Assembly: GCF_025061645.1 (NCBI RefSeq)
Contig: NZ_JANYMP010000016.1
Coordinates: 180,585-244,584 of the forward strand
Source: Umezawaea endophytica
Lineage (GTDB): Bacteria; Actinomycetota; Actinomycetes; Mycobacteriales; Pseudonocardiaceae
Length of the DNA stretch: 64,000 nucleotides
Direction: 5' to 3'
The number at the start of each line of letters is the position of its first letter. The first letter of the stretch is position 1. The notes under the pieces were generated by a model. It had not been told where the DNA came from, did not search any database, and was given only the letters and a program-made list of their open reading frames with translations. Below are positions 51,452 through 59,540 of the stretch, in pieces. The translations under genes were made by a program, and so were the position numbers.

Positions 51452-52453
51452 CTAGATCTGTGGAGCTGACTGTCGGACCACGAGCGAGGTCGGCAGCACG
51501 AGTGGTTTCTCCGGCAGGACTTCGCCGCCGAAGTGGGAGAGCAGCATCCGAGCGGCCGCCACGCCCATCTCCTGGAGCGGCTGCCGGACGGTGGTCAGCG
51601 AGGGCTCGGCGTGCGAGGCGATCGGCACGTCGTCGAAACCGACGACGGACACGTCTCCTGGCACGTCACGGCCCGCTTTGCGCAGCGCGCGCAGGACACC
51701 CATCGCGGAGAGGTCGTTGTGCGCGAAGACGCCGTCGAACGGGATTCCCGTCGACAACAGCTTCTCGGTGGCCACCGTACCTCCGTCGGTGGTGAAGTCA
51801 CCATCGACGACGAGACGGGGGTCCACGGACAACCCGACCGCGGCGAGCGCGTCGCGGAAGCCGTCGAGCCGCTCCCTGGTGCAGCCGAACTGCACCGGGC
51901 CGGTGACGACGGCGAACTTGGTCCGCCCCGCGGCGAGCAGGTGGCGCGCGGCGCCCTGCGCCCCCTCGCGGTTGGTGGTGGCAACCGAGGGGAACTGCGG
52001 GTGCGAGCCGCGGTCGTCGATCATGACGACCGGCAGGCCCTGCGCGTAGAGCGTGGCGATGTAGTTGAGGGTGTCCGGCGGCTCGATCACCAGCAGCCCG
52101 TCGAAGGCGTTGGCCGAGACGTGGCTGGCGAACTGGCTGAGCGAGTCCGGACCGCGGTTCACGGTGTAGAGCAGCAGGCCGTAGCCCTCGGTCTCCAGGG
52201 TGTCGACGATCCCCTGGAGCACCTCGCCCATCCAGGGCCAGGTCAGCGACGGGGCCAGCATGCCGACGGTGCGCGCCCGGCCGCGAGCGAGTCCGACGGC
52301 CCGTGCGCTGGGCACGTAGCCGATCTCGTCGATCACCTGCCGGACCCGCTCCGCCGTGGTCACGTCCACATCGGGCTTGCCGTTCAGCACGCGGGACACA
52401 GTCGCCTTGCTCACCTGGGCGCGGAGGGCGACCTCGGCGATCGTGACCCGCAT
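51452..52453 (-). CDS. LacI-family transcriptional regulator (CebR-like)
   Basis: A 333-residue repressor. The N-terminal HTH reads 'TIAEVALRAQVSKATVSRVL' with the hinge 'YVPSARAVGLARGR'. The periplasmic-binding-like effector domain follows ('VGMLAPSLTWPWMGEVLQGI', 'FDGVFAHNDLSAMGVLRAL', 'VSVVGFDDVPIASHAEPSLT'), ending with 'LPTSLVVRQS'. It probably represses the downstream beta-glucoside operon and is released by the imported sugar. ATG 52453 has GAGGGAG upstream; an alternative ATG at 52471 lacks one. Confidence 0.9.
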   Translation of the reverse strand: MRVTIAEVALRAQVSKATVSRVLNGKPDVDVTTAERVRQVIDEIGYVPSARAVGLARGRARTVGMLAPSLTWPWMGEVLQGIVDTLETEGYGLLLYTVNRGPDSLSQFASHVSANAFDGLLVIEPPDTLNYIATLYAQGLPVVMIDDRGSHPQFPSVATTNREGAQGAARHLLAAGRTKFAVVTGPVQFGCTRERLDGFRDALAAVGLSVDPRLVVDGDFTTDGGTVATEKLLSTGIPFDGVFAHNDLSAMGVLRALRKAGRDVPGDVSVVGFDDVPIASHAEPSLTTVRQPLQEMGVAAARMLLSHFGGEVLPEKPLVLPTSLVVRQSAPQI

Positions 52454-52496
52454 CTGGCACTCCCTCGTCATGCGGTCCGCTACCGTCTCCACCCTT

Positions 52497-52526
52497 CGCG
52501 GTACCGGTACCGAGACCGGTTCCGCG
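52497..52526. promoter_or_regulatory. Inverted repeat in the lacI-like promoter region
   Basis: CGCGGTACCGGT (52497-52508) and ACCGGTTCCGCG (52515-52526) form a 12-bp inverted repeat with one mismatch and a 6-bp spacer, 44-73 bp before the regulator start. It differs from the GAGCGCTC operators, so it may bind another regulator or serve autoregulation. Confidence 0.4.
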
Positions 52527-52656
52527 AGAGGTGTGGTGCAGTTAACATGGCCGAAACCCCAGGGGTCAATACCTCGGTCGGTAACGAAAAGGCGACGCAC
52601 GGTCGACTACGTCAAACGGCCGCTGGCCTGCGGCGGACAGGGTTAGAGTCGCCTCC

Positions 52657-53196
52657 ATGGGGAGTGTCGAAGCGGTGAGCCGCAGCTCGGAGTACACGTT
52701 CACGAAGCCCAACAGGACCGAAATCCGCTTGCTCGCGGGCCTCGGCGTGGAGGGTGACGTCCACCAGGGCGTGACGGTCAAGCACAGGTCGCGGGTCCGG
52801 CGCGACCCGACGGCGCCGAACCTCCGCCAGGTGCACCTGATCCACGGCGAGCTCCAGGACGAGCTGCGCGCCGCCGGGTTCGCGGTGGAGCCCGGATCGG
52901 TCGGCGAGAACGTCACCACGCGGGGTGTCGACCTCCTCGGCCTGCCGACCGGCACCCTGCTCCACCTGGGCGGGGAGGCCGTCGTCGAGGTGACCGGGCT
53001 GCGCAACCCGTGCCTCCAGCTCGACGCCTTCCACGAGGGGCTGATGAAGGCCGTGCTGGACCGGAACGCCGAGGGCGGCCTGGTTCGCAAGGCCGGGGTG
53101 ATGGCGGTCGTGCTGGTCGGCGGCCCGGTCCGACCCGGCGACGCCATCCGGGTGGAACTGCCCGCCGAGCCGCACCGCGCACTGGAACCGGTATGA
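52657..53196 (+). CDS. MOSC domain-containing protein
   Basis: A 179-residue MOSC-domain protein, the sulfur-carrier domain of molybdenum cofactor sulfurases. Seen are 'GVEGDVHQGVTVKHRSRVRR', 'RQVHLIHGELQDEL', 'GSVGENVTTRGVDL' with its G-E-N core, 'TGTLLHLGGEAVVEVTGLRNPC' with the conserved Cys of N-P-C that can carry sulfur, and 'RKAGVMAVVLVGG'. Stand-alone MOSC proteins (YiiM-like) detoxify N-hydroxylated compounds or transfer sulfur. The short N-terminus and absence of a beta-barrel domain put it nearest that type. It faces the pca regulator gene convergently. Confidence 0.88.
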   Translation: MGSVEAVSRSSEYTFTKPNRTEIRLLAGLGVEGDVHQGVTVKHRSRVRRDPTAPNLRQVHLIHGELQDELRAAGFAVEPGSVGENVTTRGVDLLGLPTGTLLHLGGEAVVEVTGLRNPCLQLDAFHEGLMKAVLDRNAEGGLVRKAGVMAVVLVGGPVRPGDAIRVELPAEPHRALEPV

Positions 53197-53208
53197 GGCC
53201 CCCACAGG

Positions 53209-53222
53209 TGGGAGCGCTCTCA
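53209..53222. promoter_or_regulatory. Orphan CebR-like operator, copy 1
   Basis: TGGGAGCGCTCTCA, which is the CebR-type 14-mer TGGGAGCGCTCCCA with one change. It lies 13 bp after the MOSC stop, where no gene begins. Confidence 0.6.
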
Positions 53223-53240
53223 CGGTAGCCACGTCCATGG

Positions 53241-53278
53241 GGCACCTTTCGTGGGACTCGATTGCCCCGAAAGGTGCC
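53241..53278. terminator. Bidirectional hairpin between the MOSC gene and the pca regulator
   Basis: A perfect 11-bp inverted repeat, GGCACCTTTCG (53241-53251) with CGAAAGGTGCC (53268-53278) and a 16-nt loop, between convergent genes. No T-run follows. Confidence 0.6.
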
Positions 53279-53300
53279 ACGGGTCACAGGCCCCGGTCAA

Positions 53301-53314
53301 TGGGAGCGCTCTCA
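53301..53314. promoter_or_regulatory. Orphan CebR-like operator, copy 2
   Basis: A second exact copy of TGGGAGCGCTCTCA, followed as in copy 1 by CGGT. It lies 29 bp beyond the end of the pca regulator gene, on the far side of the hairpin from copy 1. Confidence 0.6.
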
Positions 53315-53342
53315 CGGTTAGGTCACGGTCGTGACGACGGCG

Positions 53343-54113
53343 TTACCGGCGCAGGTCGTCCTGAATGGCCGCGGCCGTCGAAGTCAAGTGCGGCAGCAGG
53401 TCCTCGCGAATCGTCCCGGCGTCGCCCCGACCGGCGTGCGCGGACACGTTGACCGCGGCGACGACAACGCCGTCGGCACGGCGGATGGGCACCGCGATGG
53501 ACCGCAGGCCCTCCTCCAGCTCCTCGTCCACGAGGGACCACCCCTGCTCCCGGACCAGCCGCAGCTCGTCGCGCAGCAGCACCGGGTCGACGATCGTGTT
53601 GCGGGTCAACGGCCGCAGCCGCACCGACGCGAGGTAGGCCTCCAGCCACTCCCCCGGACGGCTCGCCAGCAGCACCCGGCCCATCGCCGTGGCGTAGGCG
53701 GGGAACCGGGTCCCGACGCTGATCGACACGGTCATGATCCGCTTGGTCGGCACCCGCGCCACGTACACCACGTCGGAACCGTCCAGGATGGACACCGACG
53801 ACGACTCGTGGACGGTCGCGACCAGGTTCTCCAGGTGCGGCAGGGCGATCTCGGGCAGCCCGAGCCCGGACAGGTAGGCGTACCCGAGCTCCAACACCTT
53901 GGGGCGCAACGTGAACAGCCGCCCGTCGGTACTCATGTACTCCAGCTCGACCAGGGTGCGCAGGAACCGCCGGGCGGCGGCCCTGGTCAGCCCGGTGCTG
54001 CGGGCGACCTCGCTCAGCGTCAGCTCCGCGTTCTCGGCGTCGAACGCCCTGATGACCGACAGCCCCCGCTCCAGCGACTGCACGAAGTCGGCGGAGCGCC
54101 CCTGCCCGGTCAC
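53343..54113 (-). CDS. pcaR: IclR-family regulator of the protocatechuate operon
   Basis: A 256-residue IclR-type protein of the PcaR/PcaU/PobR subgroup. N-terminal winged HTH: 'FVQSLERGLSVIRAFDAENA', 'LTLSEVARSTGLTRAAARRF'. The effector domain shows 'HESSSVSILDGSDVVYVARV', 'RIMTVSISVGTRFPAYATAM' and 'GRVLLA'. The position at the end of the pca operon, coupled to pcaC by GTGA, supports a role in sensing protocatechuate or 3-oxoadipate and controlling the operon, probably through the three-half-site operator at 59443-59478. Confidence 0.88.
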   Translation of the reverse strand: MTGQGRSADFVQSLERGLSVIRAFDAENAELTLSEVARSTGLTRAAARRFLRTLVELEYMSTDGRLFTLRPKVLELGYAYLSGLGLPEIALPHLENLVATVHESSSVSILDGSDVVYVARVPTKRIMTVSISVGTRFPAYATAMGRVLLASRPGEWLEAYLASVRLRPLTRNTIVDPVLLRDELRLVREQGWSLVDEELEEGLRSIAVPIRRADGVVVAAVNVSAHAGRGDAGTIREDLLPHLTSTAAAIQDDLRR

Positions 54114-54478
54114 GGCTCCAACGAGGCGAACGCCCGCTGCGCCACGGCGAACGCCCGGTTGGCGGCGGACACCCCGGCGTAGACGGCGACCTGGAGCAGC
54201 ACCTCGCCGATCTCCTCGCGGGTCAGGCCGTTGCGCAGGGCCGCCTTGACGTGCATGGCCAGCTCGTCGTCGTGGTGCAGGGTCGCGAGCATCGCCAGCG
54301 TGATGCACGACCGCGTCCTGCGGTCCAGCCCCGGCCGGGTCCACACCTCGCCCCACGCGTACTCGGTGATCAGCCGCTGGAAGTCCGCCGTGAACTCGTC
54401 GGTGCGCTCCACGGCCCGGTCGACGTGCTCGTCGCCGAGCACTTCCCGGCGGACCTCCATGCCCTCCTCGAAGGACAT
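54110..54478 (-). CDS. pcaC: 4-carboxymuconolactone decarboxylase
   Basis: A 122-residue enzyme of the CMD/AhpD-like fold that decarboxylates 4-carboxymuconolactone to 3-oxoadipate enol-lactone. Typical sequence: 'MEVRREVLGDEHVDRAVERT', 'FQRLITEYAWGEVWTRPGLD', 'RRTRSCITLAMLATLHHDDE' and 'AALRNGLTREEIGEVLLQVA'. It is a separate gene, not fused to pcaD as the pcaL gene of many actinobacteria is. Its ATG overlaps the pcaD stop by one base (TGATG), and it overlaps the regulator start by GTGA. Confidence 0.93.
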   Translation of the reverse strand: MSFEEGMEVRREVLGDEHVDRAVERTDEFTADFQRLITEYAWGEVWTRPGLDRRTRSCITLAMLATLHHDDELAMHVKAALRNGLTREEIGEVLLQVAVYAGVSAANRAFAVAQRAFASLEP

Positions 54479-55248
54479 CAGCGGGCCCCCGCGGTGGTCA
54501 GGTGCCCGTGCAGGATGACCGACACGGCGTCGGCCGCCTCGACGTTCGCCAGGTGGGCCGCGTCGCCGACGACGTACAGCTCGGCGTCCGGGATCGCCTC
54601 GGCGATCACCCGCAGGAACTCGGTCGGCGTCGCCTCGTCCTGCGCGGCCGCGATCACCACGGTCGGCGCCTGGATCGCGGGCAGCAGCGGCTCCAGGTCC
54701 AGCACCGCGAGCGCGTCGCAGATCCCGGCGTAGCTCTCCGCGTCGACGCCCGCCAGCGCGTCCCGGTAGCCCTCCACGAGGTCGGGGTCGCGGTCCGCCA
54801 TGGCGTGGGTGAACCACCGGCCCACGACCGCGTCCGCGATGGCCGCCGTCCCGGACTCCCGCACAGTCGCCGCGCGGTCGCGCCACGGCTGCGGGGACGG
54901 GAACGACGCGGTCGTGCAGCACAGGGCCAGCCGGTCGACCCGTTCCGGCGCGTGGCCCGCGAGCCACATGCCGATCATGCCGCCGAGCGACAGGCCGCAG
55001 TACGAGAACCGTTCCACGCCAAGGGAATCGGTCAGTTCGAGGACGTCGTCGCCGAGGTCGTCGATGGTGAACGGCCCGGTGGCGGTAGGACTGCCGCCGT
55101 GACCGCGGTGGTCGTAGCGGAGCACCCGGAAGAACTCGTGCAGCACGGGGAGCTGCGGCTCCCAGAGCGAGGAGGTCGTGCCGAGTGAGCTACCCAGCAC
55201 CAGCACGGGCGCGTTCTCCGGCCCGCTCAGTTCGTAGTGCAGTCTCAC
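54478..55248 (-). CDS. pcaD: 3-oxoadipate enol-lactonase
   Basis: A 256-residue alpha/beta-hydrolase that opens 3-oxoadipate enol-lactone to 3-oxoadipate. Nucleophile elbow GLSLGG has Ser87; the acid Asp is in 'IAAAQDEATP' and the His in 'VGDAAHLANVE'. The oxyanion region 'GSSLGTTSSLWEPQLPVL' and 'RYDHRGHGGS' are PcaD hallmarks. The GTG start at 55248 overlaps the pcaB stop (GTGA). Confidence 0.93.
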   Translation of the reverse strand: MRLHYELSGPENAPVLVLGSSLGTTSSLWEPQLPVLHEFFRVLRYDHRGHGGSPTATGPFTIDDLGDDVLELTDSLGVERFSYCGLSLGGMIGMWLAGHAPERVDRLALCCTTASFPSPQPWRDRAATVRESGTAAIADAVVGRWFTHAMADRDPDLVEGYRDALAGVDAESYAGICDALAVLDLEPLLPAIQAPTVVIAAAQDEATPTEFLRVIAEAIPDAELYVVGDAAHLANVEAADAVSVILHGHLTTAGAR

Positions 55249-56597
55249 CGCTCCGCCTTTCGTTGGTGTGCGACCAGCGCGCGGTCCACGAACGCGGCCG
55301 CACTACCGACGTACCCCGACGGGTCCAGTGCCTCACCAATCTCGTCGGCTGACAAGTGCTCTTGGACCCTGAAGTCGGCGAGCAGCGCGTCCAGCAGGCT
55401 CGACCCGGTCGCCACCGCCTCGCGGCAGACCTCGGCGACGAGGTCCTGCGCCTCGCTCCGGCCGAGCGCGGGCGCGAGCCGCGTCGACACGTTCTCCGCG
55501 AGCGGGAGACCACCGGTGAGGTCCAGGTTGCGGCGCATCACCTCCGGGTGGACCTCCAGCCGTGCCAGCAGCTCCCACGTCCCGTGCACCGCGCCGCCGA
55601 CGAGCCTGAGCAGGTCGGTGGAGGTCTCCCACTCGGCGTGCCAGCCCCCGGCGGCGCGCTCGTGCTCGTGCGCCATCGACGCCAGCACGGTCGCGACGAG
55701 TCCGGGGACCCGCTTGGCCGCCGCGGTCACCAGCACGGCCCGCACCGGGTTCCGCTTGTGGGGCATGGCCGACGACGTGCCGCCGTCGGCCTCCTCCACC
55801 TCGCCCACCTCGGTCTGGGCCATCAGCAGGACGTCCTGCGCGATCTTGGCCAGCACGCCCGCCGCGGACCCGAGCGCGCCCGCCAGCTCGGCGAAGCGGG
55901 TGCGGTCGGTGTGCCACGGGAGCACCGGCGCCACCAGGCCCAGCTCGTCGGCGAGCCGGTCGGCCAGCGACGCGCCTGCGGTGCCGAGCGGGGCCAGCGT
56001 GCCCGCCGCTCCCCCGAACTGCACGGCCAGGCGTTCGGCGCGCACGGTGGACAGCCGCTCGCGCGCCTCGTCGACGGCCACCAGCCAGCCCGCGCACTTG
56101 AGCCCGAACGTGGTGGGCACCGCCTGCTGCCCCAGCGTCCGCCCGGCGATCAGCGTGTCGCGGTGCCGGACCGCCAGCCGCTCGCACTCGTCCGCGACCC
56201 CGGCCAGCCCGTCCAGGATCGGCCGCAGCGCCCGGAACGCGACCAACGACGCCGCGGTGTCGAGCACGTCCTGGCTGGTCGCGCCGTGGTGCACGTACGC
56301 CCGCGCGTCGGCGGGCACCACGTCGACCAGGTCGCGCACCAGCGGCACCACCGGGTTGCCCGACGCCGTGGCGCGGGCTCCCAGCGACGCCGGGTCGAGC
56401 ACGGCGGAGTCGATCGCCGCCACGATGGCGCGCGCGGCGTCCACCGGCACGATCCCCGCGTGCGACTGCACGACGACGAGCGCGCGTTCGAAGTCGAGCA
56501 TGGCGCGCAGCCACGCCCGGTCGCCCAGCTCCGCGTCGACGATCGGGTCGCCGAACAGCGGGCGGAACAGCTCAGAGGTCGAAGAAGACGGTTTCAT
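55245..56597 (-). CDS. pcaB: 3-carboxy-cis,cis-muconate cycloisomerase
   Basis: A 450-residue member of the fumarase/aspartase superfamily that cyclises 3-carboxymuconate to 4-carboxymuconolactone. The family signature 'GGTSSAMPHKRNPVRAVL' lies at about 268-285. 'HHGATSQDVLDTA' with the catalytic-region His and 'GRTLGQQAVPTTFGLKCAGW' are also present. The ATG at 56597 lies 26 bp inside the end of pcaG with AAGGCG upstream, so the genes overlap and are coupled. Confidence 0.92.
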   Translation of the reverse strand: MKPSSSTSELFRPLFGDPIVDAELGDRAWLRAMLDFERALVVVQSHAGIVPVDAARAIVAAIDSAVLDPASLGARATASGNPVVPLVRDLVDVVPADARAYVHHGATSQDVLDTAASLVAFRALRPILDGLAGVADECERLAVRHRDTLIAGRTLGQQAVPTTFGLKCAGWLVAVDEARERLSTVRAERLAVQFGGAAGTLAPLGTAGASLADRLADELGLVAPVLPWHTDRTRFAELAGALGSAAGVLAKIAQDVLLMAQTEVGEVEEADGGTSSAMPHKRNPVRAVLVTAAAKRVPGLVATVLASMAHEHERAAGGWHAEWETSTDLLRLVGGAVHGTWELLARLEVHPEVMRRNLDLTGGLPLAENVSTRLAPALGRSEAQDLVAEVCREAVATGSSLLDALLADFRVQEHLSADEIGEALDPSGYVGSAAAFVDRALVAHQRKAER

Positions 56598-57132
56598 CGT
56601 CGCCTTGGAGGTGGATGTCGAAGCGGTAGCCGAACGGGGCCGGGTCCGCGATGAGGGTCCGGCGCCGCGCCGGGTCGGGGATCGAGAGCAGCACCGGGTC
56701 CTCGGCGTTGCCCGGCTCGTCGGCGAAGTAGATCCGGGTCACCAGCCGGACCAGCATCCCCCGGCAGAACACCGAGACGTTGAGGTGCGGCGCCTGCACG
56801 CCGTCCTCGGCGGGCAGCGGGCCGGGCTTGACCGTGCGGACGCGGAACCGGCCGCCCTCGTCGGTGGGGCACCGGCCGAAACCGCGGAAACCCTCGCGCG
56901 CCACCGCTCCGCGCGGGTCGGCCGGGTGGTCGAAGCGGCCGTCGGGGTCGGCCTGCCAGACCTCGATCAGCGCGTCGGGCACCGGCTCGCCCGCGCCGTC
57001 GAGCACCTTGCCGATGACGTCGAACGCCTCCGGCACGTCCTCGTCGACGATCAGGTGGCCGTCCTCCCACGGCAGGCCGATCGCGAAGAACGGCCCCACG
57101 GTCTGGGACGGGGTGGTCTGCGTGTCACTCAT
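56572..57132 (-). CDS. pcaG: Protocatechuate 3,4-dioxygenase alpha subunit
   Basis: A 186-residue subunit of the intradiol ring-cleaving dioxygenase. 'TPSQTVGPFFAIGLPWEDGH', 'PVPDALIEVWQADPDGRFDH' and 'VQAPHLNVSVFCRGMLVRLV' match PcaG. The alpha subunit keeps the fold but lacks the iron ligands, which are in PcaH. Together they convert protocatechuate and O2 to 3-carboxy-cis,cis-muconate. The ATG at 57132 overlaps the end of pcaH by 8 bp. Confidence 0.94.
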   Translation of the reverse strand: MSDTQTTPSQTVGPFFAIGLPWEDGHLIVDEDVPEAFDVIGKVLDGAGEPVPDALIEVWQADPDGRFDHPADPRGAVAREGFRGFGRCPTDEGGRFRVRTVKPGPLPAEDGVQAPHLNVSVFCRGMLVRLVTRIYFADEPGNAEDPVLLSIPDPARRRTLIADPAPFGYRFDIHLQGDDETVFFDL

Positions 57133-57856
57133 CGTCGTGGTCCTCCTCGTCCTCGAACGGCGTCGGGTCGCTGCCGCGCAGGACGATGTCCCAGCGGTAG
57201 CCCAACGCCCACTCGGGGACGGTGCTGTCGAGGTCGAAGTCGGCGACCATCGCCCTGCGAGCAGCGGGACGGGCCGAGTTGAAGATCGGGTCCTGGTCGA
57301 ACAGCGGATCTCCGGGGAAGTACATCTGGGTGATCAGCCGCTGGGTGAACGCGGTGCCGAACACCGAGAAGTGGATGTGCGCCGGACGCCAGGCGTTGTG
57401 GTGGTTCTTCCACGGGTACGCGCCGGGGGCGATGGTGATGAACCGGTAGTCGCCGTCGGCGTTGGTCATCGCCCGGCCGACCCCGGAGAAGTTCGGGTCG
57501 AGCGGAGCGGGGTGGCGGTCGAGGTCGTGCCGGTACCGGCCGCCCGCGTTGGCCTGCCAGATCTCCACGAGCGTGTTCGGGATCGGCCGCCCGTCGCCGT
57601 CCTTCACCTTGCCGGAGACGACGATCCGCTGCCCCTGCGGCTCCTCGGCGTGCTGGACCGTGAGGTCGTGGTCGTCGCGGCCCACCCGCTCCTCGCCCAG
57701 CAGGGGGCCGGTGATCTCACCGAGGCGTTGGGGCAGCAGGACGAGCGGGTGCTTCGGGGCGCGGGCGATGTTCGACCTGTAGTCCGGGTAGGACACCGGT
57801 GGGTGCGATTCCGGGTCGGGCCGGTAGTGCGCCAGGCGTTCCGTCTCGGCGGGCAC
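57125..57856 (-). CDS. pcaH: Protocatechuate 3,4-dioxygenase beta subunit
   Basis: A 243-residue catalytic subunit with non-heme Fe(III). The ligand block 'AWRPAHIHFSVFG' gives the two His. The Tyr ligands are in 'NAGGRYRHD' and 'ITIAPGAYPWKNHHN'. N-terminal 'YRSNIARAPKHPLVLLPQRL' and 'IPNTLVEIWQANAGGRY' are standard. I chose GTG 57856, which has AAGGAG 5 bp upstream and gives the normal family length; the frame continues open upstream without looking coding. It follows pcaJ by 10 bp. Confidence 0.94.
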   Translation of the reverse strand: MPAETERLAHYRPDPESHPPVSYPDYRSNIARAPKHPLVLLPQRLGEITGPLLGEERVGRDDHDLTVQHAEEPQGQRIVVSGKVKDGDGRPIPNTLVEIWQANAGGRYRHDLDRHPAPLDPNFSGVGRAMTNADGDYRFITIAPGAYPWKNHHNAWRPAHIHFSVFGTAFTQRLITQMYFPGDPLFDQDPIFNSARPAARRAMVADFDLDSTVPEWALGYRWDIVLRGSDPTPFEDEEDHDDE

Positions 57857-57866
57857 TGGGACTCCT

Positions 57867-58613
57867 TCAGGCGGTGAGGTCTCGTAGGGCGGCGAGTTCC
57901 TGGTCCGTCGGCCGCTCGGTGGTGACCAGGTCCGGCGAGACCCGCAGGTCCCAGCCCGTCTTCGCCTTGGCGGTGGCCAGGTCCACGCCGGGGTGGAGCT
58001 GGGTGAGGGTGAGTTCGCAGGTGTCCGGGTCGGGGCGGAGGACACCCAGGTCGGTGATGACGAGCTGGGGGCCCCTGCCCTTGAGGCCGAGCCGTTCGCG
58101 GTCGCCCTTGCCGGTGCCGAAGCCCAGGGAGGTCACGAAGTCGACGCGCTCGACGAAGGCGCGCGGGGACTGCCGGACGATCATGAAGACCTCCCGGCAG
58201 GACGCCGCGATCTCGGGGGCGCCGCCCGCTCCGGGGAGGCGGACCTTCGGGTCGCGGTAGTCGTCGCCGATGACCGTGGTGTTGATGTTGCCGAACCTGT
58301 CGAGCTGGGCTGCTCCCAGGAAGCCGACGTCCACCCGGCCCGGCTGGAGCCAGTAGTTGAAGATCTCCGGGACGCTGACGAGGCTGTCCGCCGAGTCCGC
58401 CAGGACACCGTCCCCGATGGACAGCGGGAGCGTGGCGGGCTTGGAGCCGATGGTGCCGGACTCGTAGACGAGGACCAGGTCCGGGGCGTGGGTGCGCCTG
58501 GCCAGGTTGGCGGCCGTGCTGGGGAGGCCGATCCCGACGAAGCAGACCGAGCCGTCGGTGAGGGCGCGGGCCGCCGCGACGGTCATCATCTCGTCAGCGG
58601 TGTAGTCGGTCAC
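57867..58613 (-). CDS. pcaJ: 3-oxoadipate CoA-transferase subunit B
   Basis: A 248-residue beta subunit of a class I CoA-transferase. The catalytic Glu is expected in 'LVLVYESGTIGSKP' (the S/Y-E-x-G motif), preceded by 'VCFVGIGLPSTAANLARR'. 'FGNINTTVIG', 'GAGGAPEIAASCREV' and 'LGVLRPDPDTCELTLTQLHP' are typical of PcaJ/CatJ. It transfers CoA from succinyl-CoA to 3-oxoadipate. GTG 58613 overlaps the pcaI stop. Confidence 0.93.
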   Translation of the reverse strand: MTDYTADEMMTVAAARALTDGSVCFVGIGLPSTAANLARRTHAPDLVLVYESGTIGSKPATLPLSIGDGVLADSADSLVSVPEIFNYWLQPGRVDVGFLGAAQLDRFGNINTTVIGDDYRDPKVRLPGAGGAPEIAASCREVFMIVRQSPRAFVERVDFVTSLGFGTGKGDRERLGLKGRGPQLVITDLGVLRPDPDTCELTLTQLHPGVDLATAKAKTGWDLRVSPDLVTTERPTDQELAALRDLTA

Positions 58614-59407
58614 GCGACGCCCTCCAGCCAGGTGCGGAAGGACTCGCGGTCCTTGCTGATCTCGTCCCACCGCTGGTAGTAGTCGTTGTCGCGGGTGGAG
58701 TAGTCGTGGGCGTAGGACGGGTGGGCGCCGTTCGGGACCTCGGCGACGTAGTCGACGACCCACGACGGCAGGACCACCGCCCCCGGCCGCGGCTCCAGCT
58801 CGTCGACGATCTCCTCGACGGTGACGAGCGACCTCGTGGCGGCCAGCACGGCTTCCTTCTGCACGCCGGTGATGCCCCAGAGCTGGACGTTGCCCTTGCG
58901 GTCGGCCCGCTGGGCGTGGATGACGGCCGAGTCGAGTCGCAGCGCGGGAACGGCGGTGAGGACCTCGCCGGTGAACGGGCAGGTGATGGGGGCGATGTTG
59001 GCCGTCTGCTTCGGCAGGTCCGTGCCCATGTAGCCCCGCAGCACGGCGAAGGGGAGGCCAGACGCCGCCGCCACGTACCTGTTGGCCATGCCCGCGTGGC
59101 TGTGCTCCTCGAGTTCGAGCGGGGTGGGCCAACCGTTCTGGACCGCGTCCCGGAAGCGGTGGAGCGAGCCGACGCCGGGGTTGCCGCCCCAGGAGAAGAC
59201 CAGCTTCCGGGCGCAGCCCGCGCCGATGAGCTGGTCGTAGATGACGTCGGGGGTCATGCGGACGAGCGTGAGGTCGCGCCTGCCCTGCCGGATCACCTCG
59301 TGGCCCGCCGCGAAGGGGATCAGGTGGGTGAAGCCTTCGAAGGCGACCGTGTCCCCGTCGTGGACGACCTGGGACACGGCCTGCGCCAGTGGCGCGATGG
59401 TGGCCAT
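58610..59407 (-). CDS. pcaI: 3-oxoadipate CoA-transferase subunit A
   Basis: A 265-residue alpha subunit of the same CoA-transferase. 'DGDTVAFEGFTHLIPFAAGH' with the G-F-x-x-x-x-x-P/H region, 'FSWGGNPGVGSLHRFRDAVQ' and 'FTGEVLTAVPALRLDSAVIH' match PcaI/CatI. The ATG at 59407 has GAGGAG upstream. First gene of the pca operon, whose order pcaI-J-H-G-B-D-C-R is wholly leftward. The last enzyme, 3-oxoadipyl-CoA thiolase (pcaF), is not in this window. Confidence 0.93.
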   Translation of the reverse strand: MATIAPLAQAVSQVVHDGDTVAFEGFTHLIPFAAGHEVIRQGRRDLTLVRMTPDVIYDQLIGAGCARKLVFSWGGNPGVGSLHRFRDAVQNGWPTPLELEEHSHAGMANRYVAAASGLPFAVLRGYMGTDLPKQTANIAPITCPFTGEVLTAVPALRLDSAVIHAQRADRKGNVQLWGITGVQKEAVLAATRSLVTVEEIVDELEPRPGAVVLPSWVVDYVAEVPNGAHPSYAHDYSTRDNDYYQRWDEISKDRESFRTWLEGVA

Positions 59408-59442
59408 GGGGGTGCTCCTCGATGCGTGCGCTACGACCCGCG

Positions 59443-59478
59443 TGTTCGCACAGCGAACATGTATCCGTAGAGCGAACA
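59443..59478 (-). promoter_or_regulatory. Three-half-site operator of the pca operon
   Basis: TGTTCGC (59443-59449) and GCGAACA (59453-59459) form a perfect palindrome with a 3-bp spacer, and a third GCGAACA lies at 59472-59478 in direct orientation. PcaU-type IclR regulators bind a palindrome plus an extra direct repeat. It lies 36-71 bp before pcaI. Confidence 0.75.
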
Positions 59479-59540
59479 ATACTCGGAGCCTGTCGGGTCG
59501 GCCAGACCTCCATCCACTCAGTGGAAGACCCGTCGGCGGA

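Noticed and set aside
54110..54967. A longer N-terminus for pcaC, extending through the pcaD gene
   Set aside because: The extension is an out-of-frame reading of pcaD; family length and the TGATG junction fix the start at 54478.
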